From contig NZ_CAJURR010000005.1 of assembly GCF_910589175.1 (NCBI RefSeq), positions 24,873-88,872 on the forward strand: DNA of 64,000 nt, written 5' to 3'. Both the position numbers and the translations under genes were made by a program. Position 1 is the first letter of the stretch, and each line of letters starts with the position of its first letter. This document shows positions 20,802 to 28,047 of this stretch, in pieces. The notes beneath the pieces were generated by a model. It was given only the letters and a program-made list of their open reading frames with translations, was not told the origin of the DNA and did not search any database. The stretch comes from an uncultured Lactobacillus sp. Its GTDB lineage: Bacteria > Bacillota > Bacilli > Lactobacillales > Lactobacillaceae.

Positions 20802-20830
20802 TTTACCATTTATTTTTTAATTGCTATAAT
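20802..20830 (+). promoter_or_regulatory. Promoter of tRNA-Ser
   Basis: TATAAT at 20825-20830, 16 bases before the mature tRNA 5' end, with a weaker TTTACC 17 bases upstream. Confidence 0.6.
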
Positions 20831-20845
20831 AAAAACGTTGTAATT

Positions 20846-20933
20846 GGAGAGTTGGCAGAGTGGTAATGCACCGGACTCGAAATCCGGCGAACCGGCTTAT
20901 ACCGGCGCGCAGGTTCAAATCCTGTACTCTCCT
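20846..20933 (+). tRNA. tRNA-Ser (anticodon CGA)
   Basis: Acceptor GGAGAGT pairs with ACTCTCC; anticodon arm CCGGA-CTCGAAA-TCCGG gives CGA; a long variable arm (GAACCGGCTTATACCGGC) is typical of serine tRNAs; T arm GCAGG-TTCAAAT-CCTGT. CCA is not encoded. The prophage uses its 3' end as integration site and preserves the gene. Confidence 0.97.
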
Positions 20934-20934
20934 T
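20921..20934. repeat. attL core
   Basis: CCTGTACTCTCCTT, comprising the T-stem 3' strand and acceptor 3' strand of tRNA-Ser; repeated exactly at 59613-59626. Confidence 0.85.
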
Positions 20935-20975
20935 ATTTAAATAAAAGAATGTTGATATAGCAACGTTTTAAGTAA

Positions 20976-21023
20976 TAAAAACACCTTTTTGGCTAAGAAA
21001 TGGCTAAAAAAAGGTGTTTTTTT
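20976..21023. terminator. Bidirectional terminator enclosing integrase arm-type repeats
   Basis: AAAACACCTTTTT pairs with AAAAAGGTGTTTT, A-rich on the left and T-rich on the right, so it can end both the tRNA transcript and the minus-strand integrase mRNA. Its loop holds TGGCTAAGAA and TGGCTAAAAA (20990-20999, 21001-21010), a tandem repeat that recurs near attR and is probably an integrase arm site. Confidence 0.7.
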
Positions 21024-21025
21024 GT

Positions 21026-22201
21026 TTATATATTTAGTTGCTTTAATGCATTGACTGCATCTTCTGTATTTTTCTTGTTAATATGAGTATAAATGTCTAA
21101 AGTCATTTGAATGTTTTCATGACCAAGTAACATCTGAACTGTTTTAGGTTTTACATTAGTTTCCGCAATAAGTAGTGTTGCAAAAGTATGTCTAAAACCA
21201 TGAACTGTAATATGACGTAAATCCGGTTGTGGCTCTGTTAAGTTATATTTTTTTGCATATTCAGCTTTTTCTTCGTGGTCTTTAGCGTAAATTGATTTTA
21301 ACCATTGATCCGGTTTGCTTATTCTTAAATAAGTTCCCTTATTAGTGTGAAATAGCTCTTTAGAGATGATTTTCTGCTTTCGCTTATAATCTATCAAAAC
21401 TTCTTTCAAACCGTCAGAGATCGGCAAAATTCGTTTAGATTTTGGTGATTTAGGTGGCTGAATAATCGTTTTACCATTTAAACCATATGCCAAGGTTTTA
21501 TTTACTGATAAAGTACCGGCAGTTAGGTTAATATCTGACCATGTTAACGCGAGAGCTTCAGATTTTCTAAGACCAGTAGCAGAAAGTAGCTTGAAGTAAG
21601 TATACGGGACCAATCCATAATCTTTTGCAACTTCAAGGAATTGATTTAGTTCATCTCGGGTATAAACATTATGTTCAGTGTCTCTACGTGGTCGAGATGT
21701 TTTCTTAGGAATAATGATCCGTTTTAACGGATTTTCAGAAACATAGTTTAAGCGAATACCGTATTCAAAAAGGGCATTGAATTCATTAATTGCATCCCTA
21801 TATTTAACAATCTGTTTTGCTTTTCTATCAGCCCACTTTTGTAATTCAGCTACTGTAATCTTGTCAATATATTGATTACCAAAATCCGGAATAACATGGT
21901 TATCAAAGACTTGTTTATTTTTATTTGCAGTGGATTCTTTTACTTGGGTCTTATAATTTTCAAACCATAGATCACGTAGTTCAGATACTTTAATTTGCTT
22001 CTGTTTCACAAAACTATCTGGTTTAATTTGTGACATTTTATTGAATACGGCTTCTGCTTCAGCATAGGATTTAAAACCCCGTCTGCGAGTAATGATAGGC
22101 TTACCATTGCTGTTAGTGCCTAGATAAATCTGAAACATATACCGCTTCTTACCAGATTTTAGTTTATAATCTTTGATACTTGTATTTTTTCTTTTTGGCA
22201 T
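21026..22201 (-). CDS. int: Phage integrase, tyrosine recombinase
   Basis: 391 aa. N-terminal AP2-like arm-binding domain (about 1-60, RYMFQIYLGTNSNGKPI), core-binding SAM-like domain (about 65-150), then the catalytic domain with Arg in ATGLRKSEALAL, HGFRHTFATLL, LGHENIQMTL and the nucleophile Tyr371 in LDIYTH. Start follows AGGAGG. It is adjacent to attL, as usual. Its leader contains two inverted repeats that may modulate expression. Confidence 0.97.
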   Translation of the reverse strand: MPKRKNTSIKDYKLKSGKKRYMFQIYLGTNSNGKPIITRRRGFKSYAEAEAVFNKMSQIKPDSFVKQKQIKVSELRDLWFENYKTQVKESTANKNKQVFDNHVIPDFGNQYIDKITVAELQKWADRKAKQIVKYRDAINEFNALFEYGIRLNYVSENPLKRIIIPKKTSRPRRDTEHNVYTRDELNQFLEVAKDYGLVPYTYFKLLSATGLRKSEALALTWSDINLTAGTLSVNKTLAYGLNGKTIIQPPKSPKSKRILPISDGLKEVLIDYKRKQKIISKELFHTNKGTYLRISKPDQWLKSIYAKDHEEKAEYAKKYNLTEPQPDLRHITVHGFRHTFATLLIAETNVKPKTVQMLLGHENIQMTLDIYTHINKKNTEDAVNALKQLNI

Positions 22202-22225
22202 AATAAAAACCTCCTATTGTAGCCT

Positions 22226-22269
22226 AAATAGGAACTCTGCTACAATAAGAGGGCAGAGTCCTATTTTTT
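22226..22269 (+). terminator. Terminator-like hairpin in integrase leader region (plus-strand polarity)
   Basis: AAATAGGA and CTCTGC pair with GCAGAG and TCCTATTT; T-run TTTTTT follows on the plus strand. It overlaps an ATTGTAGC/GCTACAAT inverted repeat (22216-22246). No plus-strand gene ends here, so it could end an antisense transcript or act as a leader structure of int. Confidence 0.5.
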
Positions 22270-22297
22270 GGCTTTGTTAGTTTCAATATTTATGTTT

Positions 22298-22358
22298 GAG
22301 CTATTGGCGTAGCTCATTTCTTTATCCCACTGATGTTGGCGCATCGGTGGGATTTTTT
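22298..22358 (+). terminator. Two hairpins with identical TTGGCG loops, second a strong terminator
   Basis: GAGCTA-TTGGCG-TAGCTC, then ATCCCACTGATG-TTGGCG-CATCGGTGGGAT with T6 on the plus strand. Both loops are TTGGCG. On the minus strand, the sequence encodes a 17-codon ORF (MSYANSSNIN...). Candidate small RNA or leader; no homolog recognised. Confidence 0.45.
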
Positions 22359-22364
22359 GTTGAA

Positions 22365-22736
22365 TTAAAGTACTAACAATAATTTATTTAAGTTTGTTTT
22401 CTTTGTTGCACCCATTATTAGGAACCAGTCAATAATTGTCCAAATTCCTAATCCTCCTAAAGTAAATAATTTACCCAGACCTAATCCTATTTGACCATTG
22501 TAAAATCGATCAGCTCCCAAAGTACCAAAAAATAAGGAAAGAACTAAGGCGACTACTGGACTTTTAAGATTGACTGCTTGAATATTAACCTGTCTACTAG
22601 ATGGCAGATCCTCTAATTTTTGCTTAATCATTGGAACGCTATTAGAGGGGATTTCATTACCATGAGTAGAAATCCACATATTAGCAAAGTTTTCGCGCTT
22701 TTCTCTTTCTTCATCTGTAACTACTGAGTTATTCAT
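22365..22736 (-). CDS. TM2 domain-containing membrane protein
   Basis: 123 aa. A charged N-terminal half (1-60) is followed by a TM2 domain: two hydrophobic helices flanking FFGTLGADRFYNGQIGLG, the DRF turn motif of this family. TM2 proteins are common accessory products of lysogeny modules in lactobacillar phages; function unknown. Lies between integrase and the T5orf172 gene on the same strand, so likely expressed in the lysogen. Confidence 0.85.
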   Translation of the reverse strand: MNNSVVTDEEREKRENFANMWISTHGNEIPSNSVPMIKQKLEDLPSSRQVNIQAVNLKSPVVALVLSLFFGTLGADRFYNGQIGLGLGKLFTLGGLGIWTIIDWFLIMGATKKTNLNKLLLVL

Positions 22737-22808
22737 ATACTTCCTCCAAAAAAATAATACGTTCAGCTTTTAAAGTCATCAGTATTTGGACTTTTATTGA
22801 AATAAAAA

Positions 22809-24275
22809 CTACTCTTTAATAGATACTTGTTGTTCAATAATTTGAGAATCCCTGTATTCAGGTGCATCAGGTAATTCATGAAAATCAAAAGTAAGTTCTT
22901 TATGCTGGGCTAATACTTTTTTGATTTCATCTATAGTGATATTAAAATACTCTTTACGTTTATTAATTTTATTCACTCTTTGTTTATCAAAATAATCATG
23001 TAATTCTTTTTCTAACTGATAAGCTTGATCACTAAAAATTAAAGCATGAACATCAAATTTAAAAGGTACTGAAGCACTGCCGAGTTCATTAATTCTCTCC
23101 ATAGGATCTAATCTACGGGTAACGCCAATTTTATAAACGTTTTCGCCAAAAGATCCAATATTAGAAATTATGTAAACATAACCTGCAGTCGGATTAGCTG
23201 CACGATCCTCAAGTTTAACTTTCTTTTCTTGGATAGCAGCTAGTTTTTCTTTTAAATGATTTAATTCAGATCTTAATGAAACTAACTCCACTTCACTAGA
23301 GGTGGTTTTGATTTTTTCTTCAACTAATTTTTGAGCTTGTTGAAAATGAGTCTCATCTTTTTCATATTTCTTTCGTTCATTAGCTAGCTCTCGTTGTAAT
23401 TGACGTTCTTCTCGTTCTCTTTGTTTCTGTTCTCTAAGGATATCCTTTTCCTCTTCTTTTTTTAAGGCATATTCTAAAGCTAGACGCGCTTCGTTAATTT
23501 TACTATCTAAATATTCAACCGTTAATCTCACTCCGTTAGGTTCGTTTAATTTATTCAATTGTTCAAAGGAACGATTAATTCTTTTTTCTATAGTGTTGAA
23601 GTTAGATTTAGTGACCTTATTAATAGCAGCTTCACATTCACCATTGAAAGAACGTAGTAATTGTTTAATATTCTTTTTCTGCATGCTCTTTCCTTGTGCT
23701 TTCGAATCATTCAAGGTCATTGGCTGGAAAATTTTAGCCGCTATAGAATCTTTAATCATAGCTTTTTGATCAGATCTAATTTCTGTTAACTTACCTTTAT
23801 AGGTGCTTGAATTAGTAAAATTATATTTTGGCTTATAAAGACCATACGATTCATACATTAATTCATCTGAAACATCAATAATTTGACTTTTTAGATTATT
23901 TAATTGCTCGCTTAGATTGGTTAGTTTTGTGGTTTGATTTTTGATATCAAGATCTTTTTCGTGAATAGTATAATCTAAGTTTCTGATTTGACTATTTTTG
24001 TCATCTATTAATTCGTCAAGCTCTTTGGGTTTCATCTGTTGTAAGGTTAACCTAGTATTTGCTTGCTCTTCAAGGCGGATATTTTCTTCCTTTAATTGTT
24101 GGTTTTCATTTATTAATAGATTTATTCTATTTTTAAATTCAACAATATGAAATAAATCCAAAAAAGAGAAGCGAGTAGGGTTTATTGCAACATTATTTTT
24201 ATTATTTTGTAAAGTTGAATTATTAGTAGATTGATGTGTATCAAAATTACCCTTTTCTTTTTTAAACAATGACAT
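22809..24275 (-). CDS. DUF4041 / T5orf172 (Mug113, GIY-YIG-like) protein
   Basis: 488 aa. Residues ~35-125 and ~265-365 are predicted coiled coils, the DUF4041 region lies between them (LTEIRSDQKAMIKD...), and the C-terminal ~105 residues form a GIY-YIG-type domain: TAGYVYIISN, then VYKIGVTRRLDPMERINELG, then EYFNI. Such fusions occur in lysogeny modules of many Bacillota prophages. Nuclease activity and a role in superinfection exclusion are plausible but unproven. Confidence 0.8.
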   Translation of the reverse strand: MSLFKKEKGNFDTHQSTNNSTLQNNKNNVAINPTRFSFLDLFHIVEFKNRINLLINENQQLKEENIRLEEQANTRLTLQQMKPKELDELIDDKNSQIRNLDYTIHEKDLDIKNQTTKLTNLSEQLNNLKSQIIDVSDELMYESYGLYKPKYNFTNSSTYKGKLTEIRSDQKAMIKDSIAAKIFQPMTLNDSKAQGKSMQKKNIKQLLRSFNGECEAAINKVTKSNFNTIEKRINRSFEQLNKLNEPNGVRLTVEYLDSKINEARLALEYALKKEEEKDILREQKQREREERQLQRELANERKKYEKDETHFQQAQKLVEEKIKTTSSEVELVSLRSELNHLKEKLAAIQEKKVKLEDRAANPTAGYVYIISNIGSFGENVYKIGVTRRLDPMERINELGSASVPFKFDVHALIFSDQAYQLEKELHDYFDKQRVNKINKRKEYFNITIDEIKKVLAQHKELTFDFHELPDAPEYRDSQIIEQQVSIKE

Positions 24276-24350
24276 TCTTAACTAAATTTCCTCCAAAAAA
24301 TATAATTCATTAATCTATTTTGATTATTGTTTGTGTGTCTCAATTTCAAA

Positions 24351-24390
24351 TGCTGCGCGGTCGGAACGAGCGCACAGCTAGGGCGCCCTA
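24351..24390. other. GC-rich palindromic patch in AT-rich gap
   Basis: A roughly 40-bp island about two-thirds G+C inside a 150-bp AT-rich spacer. It holds an imperfect hairpin (GCTG-CGC / GCG-CA-CAGC) followed by the perfect palindrome TAGGGCGCCCTA. No T-run follows on either strand at the right distance except a T6 on plus at 24396. Origin and function unknown. Confidence 0.4.
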
Positions 24391-24425
24391 AGAACTTTTT
24401 TGGCTTAAGTGGATGCCTGCTTTTT

Positions 24426-24818
24426 TTATTTTGCTATATATCTCAATAATTCTTCACGTACCTCATCATAATTACCAATTCCAAGACTAACAGCAATGTT
24501 TACATAATTTGCTTCATTTGGATCATTTCCCATAGCTACAAATTGTTTTATTTTTTCGTGAATCATAAAATTATTAGCCTTGTATTCACTACATGAATGA
24601 GCCGAGCCGATATATTTATAGTCACCCACAATTTCGGAATCGTTTTTAGCGTGACCGATTTCATGTAAGACTACTTTTTCAATTTGTTTTTCTGAAAGAT
24701 TCTCACGAACGAACACTACACCATCTACTAAATATCCATCTCTTTCCATAGGAAGAAATGCTAACTTTAAATGGTATTTATTGAGTAGTTTTGCTAAATG
24801 ACTATTCAATGCTGTCAC
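24426..24818 (-). CDS. ImmA/IrrE-family metallopeptidase
   Basis: 130 aa with the zinc motif HEIGH at 52-56 (VVLHEIGHAKND). In ICEBs1 and many phages this family cleaves the neighbouring repressor to trigger induction. It starts one base after the stop of the CI-like gene, and that repressor lacks its own autoprotease domain, which supports the ImmR/ImmA-type model. Substrate assignment is inference. Confidence 0.9.
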   Translation of the reverse strand: MTALNSHLAKLLNKYHLKLAFLPMERDGYLVDGVVFVRENLSEKQIEKVVLHEIGHAKNDSEIVGDYKYIGSAHSCSEYKANNFMIHEKIKQFVAMGNDPNEANYVNIAVSLGIGNYDEVREELLRYIAK

Positions 24819-24819
24819 C

Positions 24820-25149
24820 TTACTTTGCGTCGTATAAACCTTTTAAATAAGATCTAATAAGTTCGCGATCATGAGTAGTCATTGGCTTACCGTCAAAAGA
24901 ACGTGCATTGTCTAGCATTTCATCAAGATCAGTATCTGTTACTGATCTTGATGGTTCATCACGTCCTAACAGATAGTCAGTTGACACATTAAAATAATCA
25001 GCTACCTTTTCTACTTTATCTATTGATGGATTGGTTTTTCGCCACGTAGAAATTATTCCATTAGATAAATTCAATGTTCTTTCAATTTCTGCCATGCTAA
25101 CGTTTTTCAAATTAGCTAATTCTTTAATTCTTAGGTATAAAGTAGACAT
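24820..25149 (-). CDS. CI-like phage repressor (XRE HTH)
   Basis: 109 aa. HTH at 1-65 (MAEIERTLNLSNGIISTWRK; YFNVSTDYLLGRDEP is the usual end of XRE domains), then a short C-terminal helix with no S24 peptidase. Start ATG 25149 follows GGAG; operator O1 abuts this ribosome-binding site. Transcribed from the minus promoter at 25294-25322. Expected to hold the lytic promoter off in the lysogen. Confidence 0.9.
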   Translation of the reverse strand: MSTLYLRIKELANLKNVSMAEIERTLNLSNGIISTWRKTNPSIDKVEKVADYFNVSTDYLLGRDEPSRSVTDTDLDEMLDNARSFDGKPMTTHDRELIRSYLKGLYDAK

Positions 25150-25160
25150 TTAAAAATCTC

Positions 25161-25172
25161 CGAAAATATTTT
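25161..25172. promoter_or_regulatory. Operator O1
   Basis: CGAAAATATTTT, one of four copies of a CGAAAATATTTTCG-like site. Placed directly before the repressor ribosome-binding site. Confidence 0.6.
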
Positions 25173-25182
25173 ATATTTTTAA

Positions 25183-25211
25183 TTGACATCGAAAATATTC
25201 GGGAGTAATAT
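25183..25211 (+). promoter_or_regulatory. Lytic (PR-like) promoter with operator O2 in spacer
   Basis: TTGACA, 17-base spacer, TAATAT: close to consensus. The spacer contains O2, CGAAAATATTCG (25190-25201). Points right toward cro, 160 bases away. Confidence 0.75.
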
Positions 25212-25293
25212 ATTAGATGTGCTTGAGGGGCACGAAAAAAATCGAATTATTAACTACCGATATTATTGATATCGCTGTATTTATTACGCTTTA

Positions 25294-25322
25294 ATAATAG
25301 AATATTTTCGGTGCATAGTCAA
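25294..25322 (-). promoter_or_regulatory. Lysogeny promoter (repressor) with operator O3 in spacer
   Basis: On the minus strand TTGACT, 17-base spacer, TATTAT. The spacer contains O3 (GAATATTTTCG on plus, 25300-25310). It faces the PR-like promoter, and the two predicted transcripts overlap by about 70 bases. Confidence 0.7.
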
Positions 25323-25341
25323 TAATAAGTATTTTTTCTTA

Positions 25342-25355
25342 GAAAATATTTTACG
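25342..25355. promoter_or_regulatory. Operator O4
   Basis: GAAAATATTTTACG, imperfect palindrome of the same family, just before the cro ribosome-binding site (GAAAGGAG). Confidence 0.5.
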
Positions 25356-25370
25356 AAAGGAGATTGGAAT

Positions 25371-25574
25371 ATGTCGCTTTATACAGCAGTCAAGGAAGTA
25401 GCGAATCAGAATAAAAAATCAATCTATCAGATTGAACATGATTTACGACTGTCAAATGGGATTATCGGCAAGTGGAACAAAAGCATGCCACGCGCTGATG
25501 TTTTACAAGATGTTGCCGATTATTTAGGGGTGACTACACAGTACTTATTTAAGTTAGCAAGGAGGAAAAAGTAA
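25371..25574 (+). CDS. Cro-like XRE regulator
   Basis: 67-aa HTH protein, little more than the DNA-binding domain: SIYQIEHDLRLSNGIIGKWN is the HTH, closely similar in its recognition helix to the CI-like protein (LSNGIIS vs LSNGIIG), so both probably read the same operators. AGGAG precedes the ATG. First gene of the early operon. Confidence 0.88.
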   Translation: MSLYTAVKEVANQNKKSIYQIEHDLRLSNGIIGKWNKSMPRADVLQDVADYLGVTTQYLFKLARRKK

Positions 25575-26330
25575 ATGAATAATGACTTACAACTATTTAA
25601 CTTTGAGAACAGCCAAGTAAGAATTTTAAAAATTAACGATGAGCCATGGTTTGTCGCAAGTGATATTACTAAAATATTGGATCTTTCAAATACTACTGTT
25701 GCACTTAGCAGATTAGATGAGGATGAACGGTCTAAGTTTAACTTAGGGCGTCAAGGCGAAGCTAATATTATTAATGAATATGGTTTATATGCATTAATTC
25801 TACAAAGTAGAAAGCACAACGCAAAGAAGTTTCAACGTTGGGTAACGCATAAAGTTCTTCCAGCAATTCGTAAACATGGTGCTTATATGACAGATGAAAA
25901 AGCATTCGATGTAGTACACAACAAGAACGGTTTAGCTAATTTACTTCAACAAGCAGCGGATCAGCTTAAACAAAAAGATATTGAAATTGCTGAAATGAAA
26001 CCTAAGGCATTGTTTGCAGATTCAGTAGCAACTAGCCACACTACAATTTTGATTGGCGAGTTAGCCAAAATTTTAAGAGGTAGAGGTAATGGAATAGATA
26101 TTGGAGCTAATCGTTTGTTTGCTTGGATGCGAGAACATGGATATTTAATCAATCGTAAGGGTAGTGATTGGAACATGCCAACGCAGAAATCAATGGATCT
26201 TGGTTTGTTCAAGATCAAAGAGACAACTATTAACCATTCAAACGGCTCAACATCAATTAGCAAGACACCTAAGGTAACAGGTAAAGGACAACAGTATTTT
26301 GTTAATAAGTTAAGAAGATTAGAAGTGTAG
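25575..26330 (+). CDS. Phage antirepressor (Bro-N + KilAC/ANT)
   Basis: 251 aa. BRO-N domain at about 4-105 (EPWFVASDITKILDLSNTT, GLYALILQSRKHNAKKFQRWV) and a C-terminal KilAC/ANT domain (about 130-250; SHTTILIGELAKILRGRG, FAWMREHGYLINRKG). Antirepressors of this type counter CI or modulate the early switch. Directly follows cro with GGAGG upstream. Confidence 0.93.
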   Translation: MNNDLQLFNFENSQVRILKINDEPWFVASDITKILDLSNTTVALSRLDEDERSKFNLGRQGEANIINEYGLYALILQSRKHNAKKFQRWVTHKVLPAIRKHGAYMTDEKAFDVVHNKNGLANLLQQAADQLKQKDIEIAEMKPKALFADSVATSHTTILIGELAKILRGRGNGIDIGANRLFAWMREHGYLINRKGSDWNMPTQKSMDLGLFKIKETTINHSNGSTSISKTPKVTGKGQQYFVNKLRRLEV

Positions 26331-26339
26331 GTAATAAAG

Positions 26340-26633
26340 ATGGAAAAAGAGCAAAAGAAAAAGCAGCGCATTTTTGTGGAGGCTGCTAATAAGTACTTTA
26401 ATCTTATGGATTTAGTTGTATGTAGTAATTGCCACAATGTTGTTCATGATGGTAATTACTGTGAACAATGTGGAAATAAACTGACAAAAGTAATAGTTCT
26501 AAAAGATGAAGATCTTCTAAATAAAAAAATTAATAAGTGTGTGCTTTGCGGTGAAAAAGCACAGCTAAAAATAAAAGATAATGTATGGATCTGTGAAAAT
26601 TGTGCACAAATCCAAGGAGAATTGGCAAATTAA
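26340..26633 (+). CDS. Double zinc-ribbon protein, function unknown
   Basis: 97 aa. Two zinc ribbons: CSNCHN with CEQCGN (about 31-47) and CVLCGE with CENCAQ (about 68-90). Charged N-terminus. No family recognised; the ribbons suggest nucleic-acid or protein contacts. Its end overlaps by four bases the end of a convergent gene. Confidence 0.7.
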   Translation: MEKEQKKKQRIFVEAANKYFNLMDLVVCSNCHNVVHDGNYCEQCGNKLTKVIVLKDEDLLNKKINKCVLCGEKAQLKIKDNVWICENCAQIQGELAN

Positions 26634-27250
26634 ATTTTATCCCAGATATCGATAATTTGTTGAGCATCAATTTCTAGTTCTATTGGATCAATTAAGTCAG
26701 AAGGAGTAGCTGTTATTAATTTGCCGTTTCGTAAATTTAAAATTGCTGGAGTAGCACCTTGCTTAATTGTATCTTGATTAGCAAATTGCATCAAAGTTAA
26801 TGAAGGAAGAATATTGCGTTTAATGAGTTTATCGTCAGGTTTTTTAACGGTATAGAAATTTTTAATTAAATATTTTTCGCCATTTGCATTTTTAACTCCT
26901 AATTCAGGCGTAGCAGAGATTACGAGGCGATCTCCAAAATTCCAAGAAGCTTTATTTACCTCAAAGAAATTTGGTGAATAATTTTGAACAAAATATAAAA
27001 AATTTCTAGTATCTTTAACATAATTTTTCCTTTTGTTTTCTGGAACTGAGCTAGCAAAAGATTGTAATTGATTTTCTGTTATTTCACCTCGTGCAAATTG
27101 CTTTATTTTGGAACGAAGTGGGCGCCAGTAATCAATAGCTGGACTATAGTCGCTTCCTTTCACCTGGGTGCGTAAATAATTTATACGTGCACTTGTAGAA
27201 ACCTTAGATTTAAAAGTAATAAATTGTGTTAAAGAAAGTTTAATTGGCAT
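26630..27250 (-). CDS. Minus-strand protein of unknown function in early region
   Basis: 206 aa, mixed alpha/beta character, pI basic; no motif recognised. Opens MPIKLSLTQFITFKSKVS; contains a Lys/Arg-rich helix near SVPENKRKNYVKDTR. It is the only minus-strand gene inside the early operon, has its own extended -10 promoter (TGCTATAAT on minus) covered by a perfect 10-10-10 inverted repeat, and a GGAG ribosome-binding site. It looks like a moron expressed in the lysogen; a defence or exclusion role is only a guess. Confidence 0.7.
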   Translation of the reverse strand: MPIKLSLTQFITFKSKVSTSARINYLRTQVKGSDYSPAIDYWRPLRSKIKQFARGEITENQLQSFASSVPENKRKNYVKDTRNFLYFVQNYSPNFFEVNKASWNFGDRLVISATPELGVKNANGEKYLIKNFYTVKKPDDKLIKRNILPSLTLMQFANQDTIKQGATPAILNLRNGKLITATPSDLIDPIELEIDAQQIIDIWDKI

Positions 27251-27272
27251 ACAATGTCTCCTTTATTATTTA

Positions 27273-27302
27273 ATATTTTGTGTTAATTATAGCACAAAAT
27301 AT
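27273..27302. promoter_or_regulatory. 10-10-10 inverted-repeat operator over minus-strand promoter
   Basis: ATATTTTGTG, ten bases, CACAAAATAT: perfect arms. The spacer contains the minus-strand -10 box TATAAT. Binding would shut the minus-strand gene; the divergent HTH protein is the obvious candidate. Confidence 0.7.
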
Positions 27303-27338
27303 AGAAAAATAACTTGAAAGCAGGGTATATAACACAAT

Positions 27339-27554
27339 ATGTCGTGGCAAACAGTTGATCGTATTTTAAAAAATAAGCATTGGAGTTTGAGTAAATTATC
27401 AAATAGATCAGGAATAAATTACCAAACAATTAGAAATTATAGATATTTAAAGACTGAGCCTACATTCAAAACTATGTGCAAAATTGCTGATGCTTTAGGC
27501 GTTAGTCTTGATGAATTGAGAGGAGATAAGGATGAAATTAACACTAGAAGGTAA
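27339..27554 (+). CDS. Small XRE-family HTH regulator
   Basis: 71 aa. HTH WSLSKLSNRSGINYQTIRNY followed by the second half KTMCKIADALGVSLDELRG. Divergent from the unknown minus-strand gene across the 10-10-10 operator, so it is the likely regulator of that gene. Its ribosome-binding site (AGCAGGG) is far from the ATG, so translation may be weak. Confidence 0.75.
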   Translation: MSWQTVDRILKNKHWSLSKLSNRSGINYQTIRNYRYLKTEPTFKTMCKIADALGVSLDELRGDKDEINTRR

Positions 27555-27663
27555 ACCGGAAGAAATTCAAGATATTCTAAGTTTTATCCATCTTCAGCAA
27601 GAAACTTATCTTGCTGTAAAAGGAGTAGACAGAGCTAGTAAGGAAAGTATTTTGATTCATTAA
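27532..27663 (+). CDS. Small early protein, 43 aa
   Basis: ATG 27532 follows GAGAGGAGATAAGG, and the gene overlaps the end of the HTH gene by 23 bases in another frame, which is typical translational coupling. Sequence opens MKLTLEGKPEEIQDIL, acidic amphipathic helix. No family recognised. Confidence 0.65.
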   Translation: MKLTLEGKPEEIQDILSFIHLQQETYLAVKGVDRASKESILIH

Positions 27664-27678
27664 AAAGGAGATGATTTC

Positions 27679-27888
27679 ATGCAAATCGCAATCCCAGAAC
27701 GAGTTATTGAAAGAGCTATTCAACAGAAGTATTTTAACGTGACAGCATCAGCAAACTTCTTAGGAGTTAGCCCATCTACATTTAGAATTTGGCTGAAAAA
27801 GTTTGATTTTAAGCCAATTAGTATTGATGGCCAAATCTTATATGACAAGGATGTCTTACAAAAGTTTATGGAGGATCACCAACTATGA
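27679..27888 (+). CDS. HTH (excisionase/MerR-like fold) protein
   Basis: 69 aa. NVTASANFLGVSPSTFRIWLKKF is a MerR/Xis-type helix-turn-helix, and the remainder (ISIDGQILYDKDVLQKFM) is the typical wing and last helix. Ribosome-binding site AAGGAG. Could be an excisionase or an early regulator. Confidence 0.7.
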   Translation: MQIAIPERVIERAIQQKYFNVTASANFLGVSPSTFRIWLKKFDFKPISIDGQILYDKDVLQKFMEDHQL

Positions 27889-28034
27889 GTAAATGGATTA
27901 ACCACAAGATCAACGAATTCATGGGTACTAATTTCACACTACGTGAAACAGAAATACTTACGCTAAGTACTATGTGCACAGCATTAGTAGCACTTATTTT
28001 TACGATGTATACAGCGATTTTTCCAAATATTTAG
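27885..28034 (+). CDS. Small membrane protein, 49 aa
   Basis: ATG overlaps the previous stop (ATGA). One C-terminal hydrophobic segment (LTLSTMCTALVALIFTMYTA) after a polar N-terminus. GGAGG lies 13 bases upstream. Function unknown. Confidence 0.6.
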   Translation: MSKWINHKINEFMGTNFTLRETEILTLSTMCTALVALIFTMYTAIFPNI

Positions 28035-28047
28035 GGAGATGAGATAA

